DNA from: Diploscapter coronatus
Lineage: Eukaryota > Nematoda > Chromadorea > Rhabditida > Rhabditidae
NCBI GenBank assembly: GCA_964036155.1
Contig: OZ038423.1
Coordinates: forward strand, 75,779,249 to 75,843,248
Reading direction: 5' to 3'
Length of the DNA stretch: 64,000 bases
Under the pieces are notes generated by a model. It saw nothing but the letters and a program-made list of their open reading frames with translations, made no database searches and was not told the DNA's origin. Made by a program: the position numbers and the translations under genes. The first letter of the stretch is position 1; each line of letters begins with the position of its first letter. Positions 35,480-48,660 of the stretch are shown here, one piece after another.

Positions 35480-36865
35480 AATAAAGCTTGGTTATAATAA
35501 TCACAGATTTCATATCAGAATTTTGTTCAATAAAATGTGTAATAATAATTTCATTTCAATGCACATGATACAGACAACTCTCGAAGACATCCAAAAGTGA
35601 TGAAGGAAAATTGTAACTGAAATAAGTATTCCTTTTAATTAGGATTGTACGAACTGGACTGAATTTCGAACTGTCTGGAAGTTCAGTTCAGTTTTCTCTT
35701 CATTAGCCACTTCCCCCGTCTGAATCATCAGTTACAAATGAACGGGTTTATTTATTCATCGATAATTTTAATGGTATATACGACAATTCTAAGAATAGCA
35801 CGAGATAGAAATTGTTTTCAACAAGGTTCTAGAATTAGAGGAACCCATATTGAAATGTCTTTTCAGTGTGTGTGCAAATTGAAATCCTCTATCGTCCTGA
35901 TAATTGATGAATGTGATACAGTTTACAATGGAAGACAATTCGTGTAGAGACCATAGAGCCTTGTAGAAAAAGTTTCACAAAAGTTGAAGGGTGAAGTGTC
36001 CTCACTGAAAATCGCTTATTTTTCTCTGCCTACCATGTTCTAGGCCGATCACGGAGAGACTGCGGATGGAAGTAATGAAACTTCTTTTCATTTTGTAGCT
36101 ATACTGAGTGTATGCTAATTCGATTTTTCTTTTTATTATTTTCTTAATTTCAAAATTCTCGATTTGATCTCGAATCCTTCAGCGTTACGGCATTTGAGCG
36201 TCTTTTTGACGATTCTCTTTTTGGCTTAGCTAGCATCGATTCTTGTTGCTTATCGGAGATGAAATCGAAGAAGCAAGGAAGAAGCCGAAATGGACAAAGG
36301 CGCAGGACACAAGAGACAAGAACAAGTGGAAGCTGATGAAAGGAGGGGAGGGATGAAGAAGACAGGGGGGTTTCAGGCAAATCCGATCGGTCGATGCAGC
36401 CACGCATTCAGGCAGAGAAGCTATGAGGCAATGGCCATGCATATTCACTTCTTTTTCCGACTAGTTTAGATGTCAATTGTTTTATTCATAACATAATAGC
36501 TAAAGAAAAGAACAGAAGTTGCAATCAATTCATGATTTATAAAGATAGCCATTTCAGTCACGATTTTAAACTTACTTCATTACTGCTAATATACTGATTT
36601 CGAATAGGGTTAGATTATCAATGTCGCGTAAATTCACTAGTCGAGCTAATCTATAATTCTGAAGCTGATCTTAACTTCCACTTAGATTGGGCTTTGAATT
36701 TTTCTTTCTAAATCTCCTTATTTCTGCTATGGCTATTTTTAGGAGAAATGTCTTTGTTCATAGTTAATTTTGATGAATGATGTGAATTCCTTCTCACTAT
36801 TTTTATATCGACATTTTTTCACCTTTTACTATCAATCATTAGTGTTCCACTTTAGTAGAACCGCA
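35480..36865. other. Intergenic region, nothing specific
   Basis: There is a polyadenylation-type AATAAA at about 35480 and again near 35530. Remaining open frames, such as the minus-strand ones at 36150-36448, have no family features or splice structure. Confidence 0.4.
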
Positions 36866-38972
36866 ATGTCAATATCGGATGATGACAAGCAGCTGGCTGC
36901 TGAATTGGCGAAACGGGCAAATGGGAGTGAGCAGAGCTATTGCCAGCATGAGTACAATCTGCATCGATGGCTGGTGGCTTATGAACGGGACGTCGACAAG
37001 GCTGCTGCTGTGAGTTGCTATGACTAATTTCCTTCGTCCAATTGAAACATTCGATTCTTCATTTAGGCTCTGAAACGACATCTGAATATTCGTCAGATTA
37101 TGGAAATTGAAAAGCTAGCAGATGGAGACATCGAGATTGAGGAACAGGTTGAGAAATATGCTCCCATGACTATTCTTGGCCGAAACCATCCCGATGACAA
37201 TAAGGTTGGTTGTTCTGTAGTCATTTTCGTCCTCTTCATTCGTCTAATTCAGATTGTCATTTTCGAACAGAGTGGGAAAATCGACATAGGCGGTTTGGTT
37301 GATAATTTGCAGGTTGGATATCTTATGAAATAATAAAATAAATGCACTTGCTGAAACAACATCTCATTATGTCCGCCAGTCAAATCAATCAAAACTCCAA
37401 TATAATTTCATTGAATTATTTCTAGTCATTTTGGTAAAATTTAATGAATTTTGAATGAAGATCATTGTTTACCATTCCAACAAGGCTTATGTTGGAACGA
37501 TTTCTGAATTAGTAAATCAAACTCTATATATTAAAGGACAACTCAAATGCAATGCAAAGTATTTGTAGATGACTTCATTCATGCAAGCAAAATTTCGGTT
37601 GATGGAAAAGTTGCACAGACGAGTTGTCGAAGAGGAAAAGCGTCATGATCAAATGGGTGGAGCTGTTCTGGTCATGGACTTGGAAGGCATTGAATTCAGC
37701 ACCAAACTGCTTTCCATGTTGACAGGTTATTGCGTTCATTCTGAAAAAAACATGATTTGATAAATCAATTTCAGGACCATACAGAATAATGTGGGGCACG
37801 TTATTCGATCAGTACCCTCAAATTATCCAGCAGATCATTATCGTGAATGCACCAAGTTTTGTCAATGTCCTTCACACAGCCTGTAGTCCATTTCTACCAA
37901 ATGATTACAAGGTTTTGCTTAAAAATTGAAGACTGCTTCACAATTCAATGGTTTTTAGTCAAAACTACATATTTCGTCTTCGAGTGCACGAAACTATTTG
38001 CCGACGGTTATTCATGCGAGCTGCCTTCCAGAAGAATTGGGTAATTACAACTGCAAATATCTGATCTGAATCAGAGATACATCCTGCATAAGTAGATTTT
38101 CGTTAAATGTCATAGAGTTAAATTAGATAAATATAAGTTCTTAAAATCAATATGGATATTCGATTCAATTTTCATTTATTATTTTTACGAATGAATAATT
38201 TATTTCTTCTTGAGAGAGAAAAACTGACTTTCATTCCAACATTACGATAATTAGGTGGATACGCAAAGATGACTCTCTCGATTGACGATGAATGCGAATT
38301 GGTGGCTCCTTTATGCGAGCCAATTCGACCGATTCCTAAGCCCAAAGTCAGAGAAGTTCAGCTCGATTCCGTCACTGTTCCTGCGGGTTGGGATATTTGA
38401 AGTTCAGCTAGATGCGAAATAAACAAATAAAAGTTTTAACTCGAGAAGAGCACAGCACTTTTTTCATAGTTAATTTGACGTTTTCCCACAAAAACATTAC
38501 AATAGAGCTAAAATTATCTTTTCAAATGAGCGACTGAACTGATGTTTAGGTGGAAACACTTTGCAAAAATTCTTATGGTCCGAAGGAACGAAACTCCGAT
38601 TTTTCCTGCAATCTGACGACAATTTTCACCATTACATATTCCATTCGAAGGAGAATACGGTGAGAGAATAGAAAATTACAAGCAAAATGACATGGAATAA
38701 ACAGACTCGAATGGATGCTTGGAGAGAAATATATCCTGGCTGCGAAAGACCTGCTACTGCATTAATCGATTCTTGGGTCTGGACGGTTCCCGCTTCCGGG
38801 TATGCTAGTTTCCAACAACATTTAACAATAACGTTCGTTTTTTCGATATTACTTCATTCGATATGGGAACGAGCGTGCTTGGGTGTTTTCGACTAATATC
38901 AATTACCGAATATTCGAGTTGGTTGGGGATGAGGAAATCCCAGCGGAACCCATCGACACTTTTAATATGTAG
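36866..38972 (+). CDS. CRAL-TRIO/GOLD (SEC14-like) lipid-transfer protein
   Basis: Main exons: 36866-37009, 37067-37204, 37253-37312, 37569-37725, 37775-37911, 37959-38040, about 38256-38386, 38550-38659, 38705-38799, and a last exon ending at the TAG at 38970. The N-terminus has a CRAL-TRIO-N helix region (HEYNLHRWLVAYERDVDKA). A SEC14 lipid-binding domain follows: GGAVLVMDLEGIEF, MWGTLFDQYPQIIQQIIIVN, NAPSFVNVLHTACSPFL and a PEELGGYAK motif. A C-terminal GOLD beta-domain (NTLQKFLWSEGTKLRFFLQS, IDSWVWTVPASG) completes it. This matches nematode CTG-type and animal SEC14-like proteins, cytosolic carriers or sensors of phosphoinositides or other lipids. The final exon junction (38800-38850) is uncertain because no ideal acceptor is visible. 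The ATG follows a TTTAG acceptor. Confidence 0.8.
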
Positions 38973-40603
38973 ATAGAAAAACTGAGATTTTCCATGATGC
39001 ATATGAATCTTTCACAAGGTTAAACGAAAATTGGTTGAAAATAAATATTCTAATCTACTAATTTAAATAATCCTTCCTAATCATGCGGTGAAAAATTCAA
39101 ATATCAGTTTGAATGATAACATGTTGTGTGATCTATTGTTTCAACTTCCTCAGTGTGATTTTATGAATGTGCAAATAGCTTGTCTGGGCGATAATCGAAT
39201 AAATCCGAATGCATTATGCAACCTACGCGCTGTCTGTCTGAGCGGATACGTGAGCATCAGAAGGCACATAAACGGCAACTCATCAATTAGATTAAAAGTT
39301 TAAATAAACATGAGCAAAATGTGATCCTTTATTTAATTGCTAAATTTGGCACTCTAAACACTTATTCAATTTTCCAAAGTTGGAGTTGAACTTATCATTC
39401 TTAATTGGAATACAGATAAAACATATTGTCTGGAACGAAACTATCTATGTATATAATACCGAAATGTCTCTTTAAGTTTCATTTACGATACTGTTGCAGT
39501 CAAGCAACTTTGTTCTTTGAAACGTATCTAATACGCCGACTTTCAATTCTCTTGTGAATACACATATCCCCAACCACTGTAGGAAATTATATTTGTCGGA
39601 CGAATTTCCTATCTCTTCTCAATACGTATAAGTGCCAGGAGCTACTCCTACGCGTCTTCTGATAAGTTTAAGCCCTCGGCTTCGTCGATTTCTCTGTTCT
39701 ACACTATTTCGTTCCATATATAAGCTCTGAGAAAGGAGTACACTTTCTCTTCTATTTTCTAAACTATCGGTTCCTAGTCTGTACATTTGAACTAATAAAC
39801 TAATTGTAATAATACTATCGACCAACACAGCAGATCCAACAGATACTAACCTCTTATTTGTGAAAAAAAACAAAATTAATTTTGCCGTGATATATTCTAG
39901 TCGTTTTGCACGGATACATTTTTTCCTATTAATTAGCAAATTTTGCAAAACTAGTATGGGGGAGTTGAAAAATTTGTAAGTTCCTGTGTGAAAATTATGA
40001 AAAAGGTTTGGAAAAAGTTATAGCATATTATAGCATAAAATTAAATTTCGAAAAAGCTATGTGAATAAAATGTTATCTACCATTAACTAACAAAATGCCA
40101 TGCAATCTTTGAATAGTTACAATTATGGAATAGCATGTATCGTTGTATTCAACATAACATTCATTTTTACATAGTGAGATGACGTCATATGATAATTACA
40201 AATTATCCAAGAATTATCTTCATTTTTTCCACATAAAATATGAATAGCTCTATTATTTGTTACATTTGATCTTGATCCCTAACAACTTCACTTTGTGACA
40301 GGAAGTAATTGCTCGTTACCGACTACGCCAATTTTATTGAAATTTCTCGACATGCACATTATCTAAACGCAAACTGCGATTTCGAGAAAATGTAAAACAA
40401 ACACGGAAATCCGTCAGGCAATTAACTTATTCCTAAGGAATTCCTAGACTTTTCCCTTCATAACCTCTCATAACAACTCCAGCAAATAATTACATCAATT
40501 GTTATCGTTTCAAATCATGTTCATATTTCCTTGTTCGACTACAAATCCGATTGTATTTTTGAGATTCGAGTGGGCGTTTCATTTAATGTAGAATAATCTC
40601 TAG
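38973..40603. other. Intergenic region before the SRX cluster
   Basis: Two open frames of about 70-110 codons exist (plus 39088-39303, minus 39619-39948) but neither shows a recognisable family. The minus one has one hydrophobic stretch and an Arg-rich end and could be an orphan last exon. Confidence 0.35.
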
Positions 40604-40651
40604 GTGTCGGTTAATCTACCATTTATAAAGGATATTCAGTCGGTCTGTCAA

Positions 40652-43548
40652 ATGTCAGACGATGTCACTATTTCATCGAGCAATGACACTGTCTATCTAT
40701 TCAATTCCTTGTCAATCGAGAATGCAATTAGCTCTGCAATAATTCTAGTCGTGTCAGTTGTGGGCATAGCAGCCAATGGGCTGTCTGCCTTCCTCCTACT
40801 GCGCTTGTCCACGTTCCGCAACTCCTTCGGGCTCCTAGCCTCCTGTCATGCAATCGGGAATTGCGGAGTTCTTGCTGCATTCCTTCTGTGGGCATCGCCA
40901 ACATCAATTTTGTAAGCTTATCAAATTTATAGTGTTGTCGATTAAAAGCCCCGACAAAGGTTATCTCATCTACTTCGAATAATAAAAACCATCCAAACAT
41001 TTGTTTATATTTTGATATACAATAGGGGATAAAGTATTAGGTTGCCCTCATCTGTATCGACACCCAATCTAAACTTCTGTACTTATCTAATGAAGATTAA
41101 ATCTTTCCAAAATAGTCGCTCATCTAAGAAATGAGTGTGCCTAGTTTCAGCTCAATTTCATAAGTTCTATGAATTGGGCTGGATATTGCTATTGAGTGAA
41201 GGTGATCCAACACTTGCCCGCTACTGTATTTTCTCAACTCTATAGATTCTATGAAAATTCAAGACGAAACAATTTAATTCAACATCATGAGAATATAGTA
41301 ACATTACCACATAACCTAACAGTATACAAGATGAGTGGATGGTTCCATAACCTCACTCTAACTCTATGCACTATTTATTTTGTCATGTCTGGCATTTCAA
41401 CACTTTCAACTTATCATTTATTTCTAGCGGAATTCCCGATGTTCCATTCTGGAATCGAGCGAATCTGCTCATCGGCCAGGCCTCTCTCTTCTTCCAAACC
41501 AACAGTTTCCACTCGACAGTTTTTATTTCCATCAATCGTCTCGTGGCAATCACCTTCCCTTCAACTTACAGGTGCTATATTATTTTGTGTATGTATTCAG
41601 TTTTTCTTGTTGCAGAAAATACTTTTCATACAGAAATACGCTGGCTCTTATTTTTCTAATCAACATCATCAGTTTCGGTTATTATTGCGTCTACTTCTTC
41701 GGTATGTTTTATATTAAACTTAAAAATTGAATTAATGATGAATTGTTTAATCATCTACTAATTAGCAAACCTATAAATCTACGAATTAACTTGAGTTAGT
41801 TTGACCTTTGAGTAATGGACACTCTATCATGTTTCGAAGTTCGATTGAAATGGGCTAAGATCGCTATGATGTAGCACTTTAGCCACGTCCATTAACTTCC
41901 TGCAATTATTGTGTAGGGAAATGTTGTTCGTTGATGAACATGAGAGTGATGGAACGTTTGAATGTAATTTAATATAAGTCATCTGACATCATAGGATAAA
42001 TTCACATTTTGGACAGCAAATTTTGCGTCTTTCGAATGTGCTTTGTAATTTGCGTAGACATTCATTATTTTAATAGAAGATCTTTAAATAGTGCAAGAAT
42101 TATACTTGTTAAAATCAGATTTCTCTCGCTAAATATTGTAGTCTTTGCATCTGTGTGCTTGGTACTTACTTGAGATATTTGTATTGGTAAATTGAACTCT
42201 TAAAAATGGACTACTGAATTTTGTTCCCATATTATACTCATCAAACTCGAAGTCTACAATAATGATGCTATGGATATAAAGTGGTGCAAAATTATGCCAT
42301 TTGCAGATGATTGCGAATTCTTCTTCGATGCCTCAAATTTGGTTTGGTCTTTCGGAGAGAAGACATGTAGCAAATGGCTAGCTCAACACATAGATTTTCA
42401 ATGGAGGTGTTTTATCAGTTTTTATCCACAAATAAATACAATGATTTCAGCGTGTCCATGTTCAGCTTCTCCGCTTTTATCGATTTGCTAACTTTGACAA
42501 GACTTCATTCTGCGAATACTGTAATTGTAACTCTTGAAAACTATGATAATAATATTCTTGTTGATCTTCAGAAATTATCACAAGTTCGTCGCAATCAATC
42601 AAATGCATCGAGTGACGCAGCGAGACGACAAAAGAAAGAAGTTCTATTTTTTGTACAGGTGAATAAATTAGTTTCTGCTACTATCATTACTTTAATTTTC
42701 CTAAAAAAAACTAATTTGATTTTCTAACTTCATGAGTGCTAACACGGATATGAATAATAGAAAATAAAACATCGTTTGAAGAACGTGGCTCTTAAAAATA
42801 CTTAATGCAATTTGAAACTTGTATTAACGTGCTTCTTACAAAGATTGTACATTCGAAATCAAATAGAAATTGATTTATAATTTTTTTTTTTTTTTTTCCT
42901 AGCCTTATTATTCCCACTGGGTGGGGTCGGCTACCCTCAAGCTCGTAATGAAGCTCAGCCTTCATATTGGGACAGTCGGCCTATCCTAGCCACACAGGAC
43001 TAGTGGCCCGTCCCGAGGACAGACTGTTGTTGTGTACAACAGCCGAGGGATTTAGGCTAATTTTTCGTGGTTTGATCCACTACCAACATTTCTTAACCCC
43101 CTTGGTTTGGGTGAGGGCGGGGGCCGAACTTGAGACCCTAGGCTGCAGGCAGTAACACACAACCACTGCGCTACGCCGCCCCTAGAAATTGATTTATAAT
43201 TGAACAAACATTATTCAAATGATACGAAATTTTTAGTCATTCGTGAACACGATCCTGTACTGCTTCATGCTGGTGTGTTTCCACATCATCGCTCCTCTGG
43301 AGTGGCTGAGTTCGAATCGATTCACCTCGTTCCTCTCGACCACCTTCATTTGGGAGATCTCTCACGCATTAGGAGGCGTCATTCTGGTCGGATTCAATCG
43401 GGAAATTCGCCGTCGCATTCTGCATCCCAGGGATCTGCTCAATTCCGAGACAATTCAAGCGAAAGCGACAACCACAATACAGCATTCCATATTCTCTACA
43501 CAGCCTGTCTACAAGGCTGCTTCATCTCAAATCACAACAATTCTTTAG
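40652..43548 (+). CDS. srx: SRX chemoreceptor 1 (7TM)
   Basis: Exons 40652-40911, 41428-41571, 41616-41701, 42307-42406, 42451-42520, 42572-42658 and 43237-43548 give 352 residues without a break. SRX landmarks are all present: IAANGLSAFLLLRL with FRNSFGLLAS (TM1-2), LIGQ and INRLVAITFPSTYR after TM3, DDCEFFFD in loop 2, FIDLLTLTRL (TM5), ARRQKKEVLFFVQ before TM6, and TTFIWEISHALGG then FNREIRRRI at TM7 and the tail. SRX proteins are nematode-specific chemosensory GPCRs, mostly found in sensory neurons. An upstream in-frame ATG at 40604 is less likely because a TTCAG acceptor lies between. The last intron (42659-43236) contains a SINE. First of six same-strand paralogues. Confidence 0.9.
42864..43201 (-). 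mobile_element. tRNA-derived SINE with 19-bp target duplication
   Basis: The body (42883-43182) lies in reverse orientation. On the minus strand it starts with a tRNA-like head GGGGCGGCGTAGCGCAGTGG, containing a pol III A box (TAGCGCAGTGG) and a B box about 50 bp further (AAGTTCGGCCC), with CCGCCCT able to pair back to the 5' end. It ends in a run of 17 A (the T run at 42881-42897). The sequence TAGAAATTGATTTATAATT flanks it exactly at 42864-42882 and 43183-43201, the expected LINE-style target duplication. It is markedly GC-richer than its surroundings. It sits in the last intron of SRX gene 1, antisense, with SRX splice s﻿ites intact on both sides. Confidence 0.9.
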
Positions 43549-44764
43549 TCAGAATATTTGTTCTCTAACATTTTTGAGTTCCTTTTCTCGTTATTCAAGA
43601 CTTAGAAACTAGAAATCAAAAAATAAATTGCTCATTGTCTGCTTCGTGCCTTATCCACAATCAATTGAGTTAACCGAACAATTTGTATGAAAGCGATAAC
43701 TCTTGGAACTACTGAATAAATTTATTTTAAAGACACTATCCCCTTGAATGTTATTGCCAATTATTTTTATTGTTCACACATCAAAGCGTTAATCTTCGAA
43801 CATCGAATATGTTGGTTTAAAGAAAATGAAATAGCAGACCCCTCCACATAGGGAAAAATGCTAACAAAAAAAGAAAATGAAATGGTGATCTAATAATACC
43901 CTTTAAAATATTAAAATTTCTATCTATTTGAAATTTTATACAGAATCTCATTTCTGATCGAATAAAATATTTCTGAGGAAATGTAAAAAGGCTTTTTTTC
44001 TCATGCAGAAAGTTGACGTGTTAATGTTGAGTTTTTCTGTAGGAGGAAACATCTGACCTAATTACGATTTAACGAATATCATTTGTAAAATATCTTTGTG
44101 TGGGAATATCTTGATTAAAGAATCATTGAGAGAAATACAAAACGTAAATCCACACCCAGAATTTGCTTATGATACGAATATTTTCATAATTCCCATAATC
44201 TAATCTAATTACTTTTAAATAACTTGATAGGTTCTATAATTGTATATTAAATTAAATTCAACAATGATCAAAAGTTTCAGAAGAATAACACTAATGTAGA
44301 ATGTTATTATAATTCAGACTATTCATATTAGTATGCACTTATTTCCAATTGCGTGCATCTCATTCGACTATTCACGCTTGATCGAAACTCATGCAGTCGT
44401 CCTGATTAATTCATAAATGTTCTAAGAATATTTACGATACACCATCATATCGAACATGTTTACATTTATATTTTATTTATAATATAAGAAGCACTAATTG
44501 TTTCACAACAGACGAATGTCGAATTGTGCACCTGCATATTTGATTATTTGTACGATAATTTTGGTCTCATAGTTTCATATTTCCAACTACATAACAAGTT
44601 ATTCATGCAGTTTTGTTCGATCTTTAATTCCTCCATTTGAATTCTAATCGTATTTGATAATTGCATTTATAACTTTATCTAGGAAAAAGCAATTGGCGTA
44701 GGAGCTCAACAGAAACTGACTAGCCTTTCAGTTGCGATATTTTGTGGAACGTTGTGCAGATCGA
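43549..44764. other. Intergenic region, SRX 1 to SRX 2
   Basis: AT-rich with an AATAAA at about 43620 that can serve SRX 1. No exons or repeats recognised. SRX 2 control sequences presumably lie in its distal part. Confidence 0.4.
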
Positions 44765-46339
44765 ATGGACCAGGATAATGACACTTATTCGTATCTGTAT
44801 GGATCTAAAGAATCTGAGGATTTCTTCTGCGCTACTCTACTGTTAATTGTGAGTTTAAGAATGCCTCATCAAAATGCGAAATTTTATTTTAAATATTATA
44901 TCGAAAACCAGCAACTTTTTCTTCCATTTGGAAGTATAAAAACTTCCATCTTCAGATTTCAATATGCACAATAAGAATTGTACTTACTTCATCTAAAGAT
45001 GACATTTTGCAGACCTGCTTATTTGGTATTTTGGTAAATTTCTTCTCCGCGATAATTCTGCTTCGTCTCCGAGTCTTCAACAGTGCATTTGGTCTGTTGG
45101 CATCTTTCAACGCTCTGTCCAATTGCGGAGTTCTAGCGACCTTTGTATTCTGGGCTGTCCCACTCACATATCTGTAAGAAAAACATGATCTTTATTAGAA
45201 GATTATGACATTTCAGAGAAATTTCTGACCATGTACAGAGGGTAAATCATCTAATTGGACAAATTTCACTATTCTTTTGGTTCAATTGCCTTCACATAAC
45301 AGTACTCATTTCACTGAACCGTCTCTTTGCGATATCATTTCCAGCTTCATACAGGTTTATTTCTACAAAAAAGAAATAAAATGCAGATATAAAGTCTTTT
45401 AGAAAGTATTTCACCATTACAAGTAGTAAAATTGGCATATCATTCATCAATGTAATCAGCTTCCTGTATTTCTGCGTGTACTTCATCGGTGCGGTTTAAA
45501 TCAATTTAAATTCAATGTAGCATTTTCAGATGGATGTGATTTTAAGTACGATGAATCGACAATGATATGGACATTTGGAACGGAGCCTTGTGGTCTATGG
45601 GTAAATTTGGCTAAATTTTAATCTTTAGCTGAAAGGCAATTTCAGTTGTCGACTAACATCGATTTGCGATATGGAGTGATTGCTTTTGTAATATCATCAT
45701 TTATTGATATAACGACGCTCGTCCAACTTCGAATGGCTAATACTGTAAGTAATAGTTAATGCCCGAATTCTTTATTCATAAAAATGTCATGCATCATTTA
45801 GAAACTGACGCATATTCGTATTTCAAGCAGACGATCCGAAAGTGATGCAGTCAAAATACAAAAGCGAGAAGTCGCGTTCTTTCTTCAGGTTATCATAATT
45901 TTTCTCTATCAACTAAAAGACATCATTTTAGTCGTTTGCGAACACGCTGATGTTCTGTGGAATGCTCGTCTGTTTCCACATCATCTCCTACTGGCCATTT
46001 GTTGTTTCGTCTCGTTTCGCCAGTTTCCTTTCGACGACGTACATTTGGGGATTCTCGCATACAGTGTCTGGGTAAGTAAATAATTGCCATTTCACTTTGG
46101 AATGAGTGTATTTGCAATTAAATCAATGAATATTTTGCAGGCTAACATTAGTGATATTCAACAAAGAAATTCGCCGTCGTCTTCTGCATCCTTCAGATTT
46201 TCTTCGAACCGACACTCTATCCACGAAATTCAACACTCCCATGCAGCCCTCCGTCATAACTGTATCTGCTTTTCAGACAAATGGACCAAGATATAATAAC
46301 TCATTTGGGAAGAAGGTCTTTACCCACCAAACCATGTAG
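44765..46339 (+). CDS. srx: SRX chemoreceptor 2 (7TM)
   Basis: Exons 44765-44848, 45013-45173, 45217-45354, 45403-45488, 45530-45600, 45646-45744, 45802-45888, 45932-46071 and 46141-46339, 354 residues. Motifs: GILVNFFSAIILLRL and FNSAFGLLASF (TM1-2), LIGQ with LNRLFAISFPASYR (TM3), DGCDFKYD, FIDITTLVQL (TM5), KIQKREVAFFLQ, TTYIWGFSHTVSG and FNKEIRRRLLHPSD. Compared with SRX 1 and 3 there are extra introns in the first and last coding parts, an arrangement shared with SRX 4 and 5. The last nine codons, including the stop, come from a foldback repeat that begins at about 46312, so the original C-terminus was probably replaced. Confidence 0.88.
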
Positions 46340-46480
46340 TTATCCATCAAAGATATTTAACTTACGTCTTTATCCACCAAACTACGTCGCTGCCCACTAA
46401 AAAGTTTTGTGAACAACGACGTAGTTTTGATGGATATAGATGTATTTAGAAACTTTTGGTGGATAGAGACCTACACTCGT
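46312..46480. repeat. Foldback repeat R2 at the 3' end of SRX 2
   Basis: AGGTCTTTACCCACCAAA on the left pairs with the complement of TTTGGTGGATAGAGACCT on the right, and inner words TATCCATCAAA and ACTACGTCG also recur in both orientations. A related piece, reversed, occurs at about 54168-54236. The element contributes the last codons of SRX 2. Confidence 0.55.
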
Positions 46481-48660
46481 TCATTTGCAGTTGTCAATGG
46501 GTAAATTACCTATGTGTGACTTTTCATGAAGAAGATAGATAGATATCGCTAATTTGTAAAGTACAATACACACGCCTATCACGTTTACATAATTGCTCAA
46601 TAAATCATCCTAACAAGGGAACATTTCGAATTGCTATGAGTTAGTATACATTACGTAAAATGGTAAAATGCTGTTCAAAGCGAATTTTTATTCCAAAAAC
46701 AGCTTGTTTACCAACGAATATCATTGTTATGGCAACAAATTATTGGTCATTTAGTTTAGAAAATTCGGAGATAGTTCAGCAAATAATATCTATGCTTCAA
46801 ATTGTCCAACGATGAAATCACACAAATCCCTAGTTATTTCATATAGGTTATATTGGAACTTCTGCTTTTCAAACGGAACGATATTATCCGTTAAATTAGG
46901 TTATAAAACACTTACCATCATTTATTTGTCTTTACTTGGACGAGCAAGTATTTGATAATGAGCCTATAATTTTTTGTTTATCTTTAGTTGCGTATGGGTG
47001 ATTTTCAAGTGCACAAACTTTATTATATAAAAATCAGATTATATTTGGATTAGATTTTCATACCTTTACATTGCAATTTATCAAAGTTTGTCATTTTAGT
47101 CATTCCGGAATCAACTTTCGATTAAATTATCATTTTTGTAGGATTTAACTGAATTGTTTGAGAAATTTATCACCATTCCATTTTTGTTACTGCAAAATCA
47201 CTATATTGCACGCAAACATAGTTATTGCAGCAAGGAATGATTCCATTCCAACTAGACTCCATATGCATTCGCATTAGTTCCAATCTCAAGGCCATATATT
47301 GAGTAATATAGACGCTGATATGAAGGAGAGTAATTGTATAAGCTGACTGTGTCTGGAAAGGAATAACAGATTTCTGCTAGGGAAAATATTCAGCTTGTAG
47401 AATAGGCGCTAAATTGATTGTTTCGGGCAAAGAGCAATGTAATTTCCAACTTCCTTCACATATCAACAATACGTTTTGCATGCATGCATATGGGCCGAAA
47501 GTAAATTATAAATCGATTTTTTTCTAAATAAAACTCATCAAAAACTTGGAATCTAAAACTCCACTTCCTGTATATCTGTATCCAAAATTTTTTAATTATC
47601 ATATTCATTCATTATTTTTCTATGGAATTTCCTCGCATATAATTCCAATTGCGTGATCTCCATAAGGATAGCATCCTCTCGTTTGGTCTATAATTTGTAT
47701 GATTTTTCTGAATGTTTTCTGGTCAAAACATGAAATAGTTCGAAGTGCAATTCGGGCAAAAGTATCTGGCCACTCATGAAAATTCGAGTGTCTGATTCTG
47801 ACGCTTGTGATGATTCAATCCAACTGTAACTGAAGAATCTTTTAGTGCTTGATGATCACTTTATCTGCGAAAAATACTATTCCGCTTGGATTATCACAAA
47901 TGACAAAAACAAGCATCTGAAACTTCGTAGGTGATAGAAAACTTTTGTCCGCTACTGTAGTTTTCATTTTTTATTTTAAAGCTTAATGAGTTGTAAATTA
48001 AAGTTAACAATCCTATATTAACTCGTTCATATATTTCTGATTTCATTTGATCGAACAATAGGATTTTGAGATTGAAATAATAGAATATGTGCCTTGTGCA
48101 CAGTACAATATTTATGGTCAGAGATAATGAAAATAGCATTAAATTAAAAGTATAGTAATCTTGAGCAATTCCAGTTGCTTTTTGAACGACCCAAGTTTTT
48201 ACAAAATACTGAATGATTGTCATTGTGTAAAAAGAAGTTTTACAACTTTGCATGTAGTGTAGCCTGGGTTTCCAGTTTATACATTTTTGAACCAAATGAA
48301 ATGATAATCTAATCTTCGAATCTGAACTATCCATGAAATGTTTAGGAAACTAAATCCTAAAATATAAGTTTAAAATTTACTAATTAAGCACACCTACATA
48401 TTCAAATATTCGCACGTATTTGAGTACTATTCCTACGCAGTTTGAAGTTGCTGAGAAGTCAACATATAAAATTGTCAAAAATTCTCGTTTTAATTTCTCA
48501 CGTCTGTTTCTACACTTCCTCTTTAATCTACAAAATTAGCTTTCATCTGCAGCCTACAGAGTCAAAAATCGTTTCATTCAAATGCTTGCAGAGTTTATTT
48601 CATTTTGTCCATTCTTCTATCAAGTATTATGAAATAATTTATTGGATTTCAGATACTTGC
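46481..48660. other. Intergenic region, SRX 2 to SRX 3
   Basis: One long open frame (minus 47894-48334, 146 codons) is hydrophobic but AT-driven and shows no receptor motifs; I do not call it. No RNA gene or clear element found. Confidence 0.35.

Noticed and set aside
36150..36448. Minus-strand Ser/Pro/Leu-rich open frames
   Set aside because: Low-complexity shadow frames without start context or neighbouring exons.
39619..39948. Minus-strand open frame with a hydrophobic stretch and Arg-rich end, first thought to be an SRX remnant
   Set aside because: It lacks the Arg-Arg...Glu-x-x-Phe-Phe-x-Gln motif expected before TM6, and I found no adjoining exons.
42883..43182. Functional tRNA gene in the SINE head
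   Set aside because: The A and B boxes are tRNA-like but the element continues for 300 bp into an A tail between target duplications, so it is a retroposon.
47894..48334. 146-codon hydrophobic open frame on the minus strand
   Set aside because: Composition is driven by AT-rich DNA, and it has none of the SRX or other receptor motifs.
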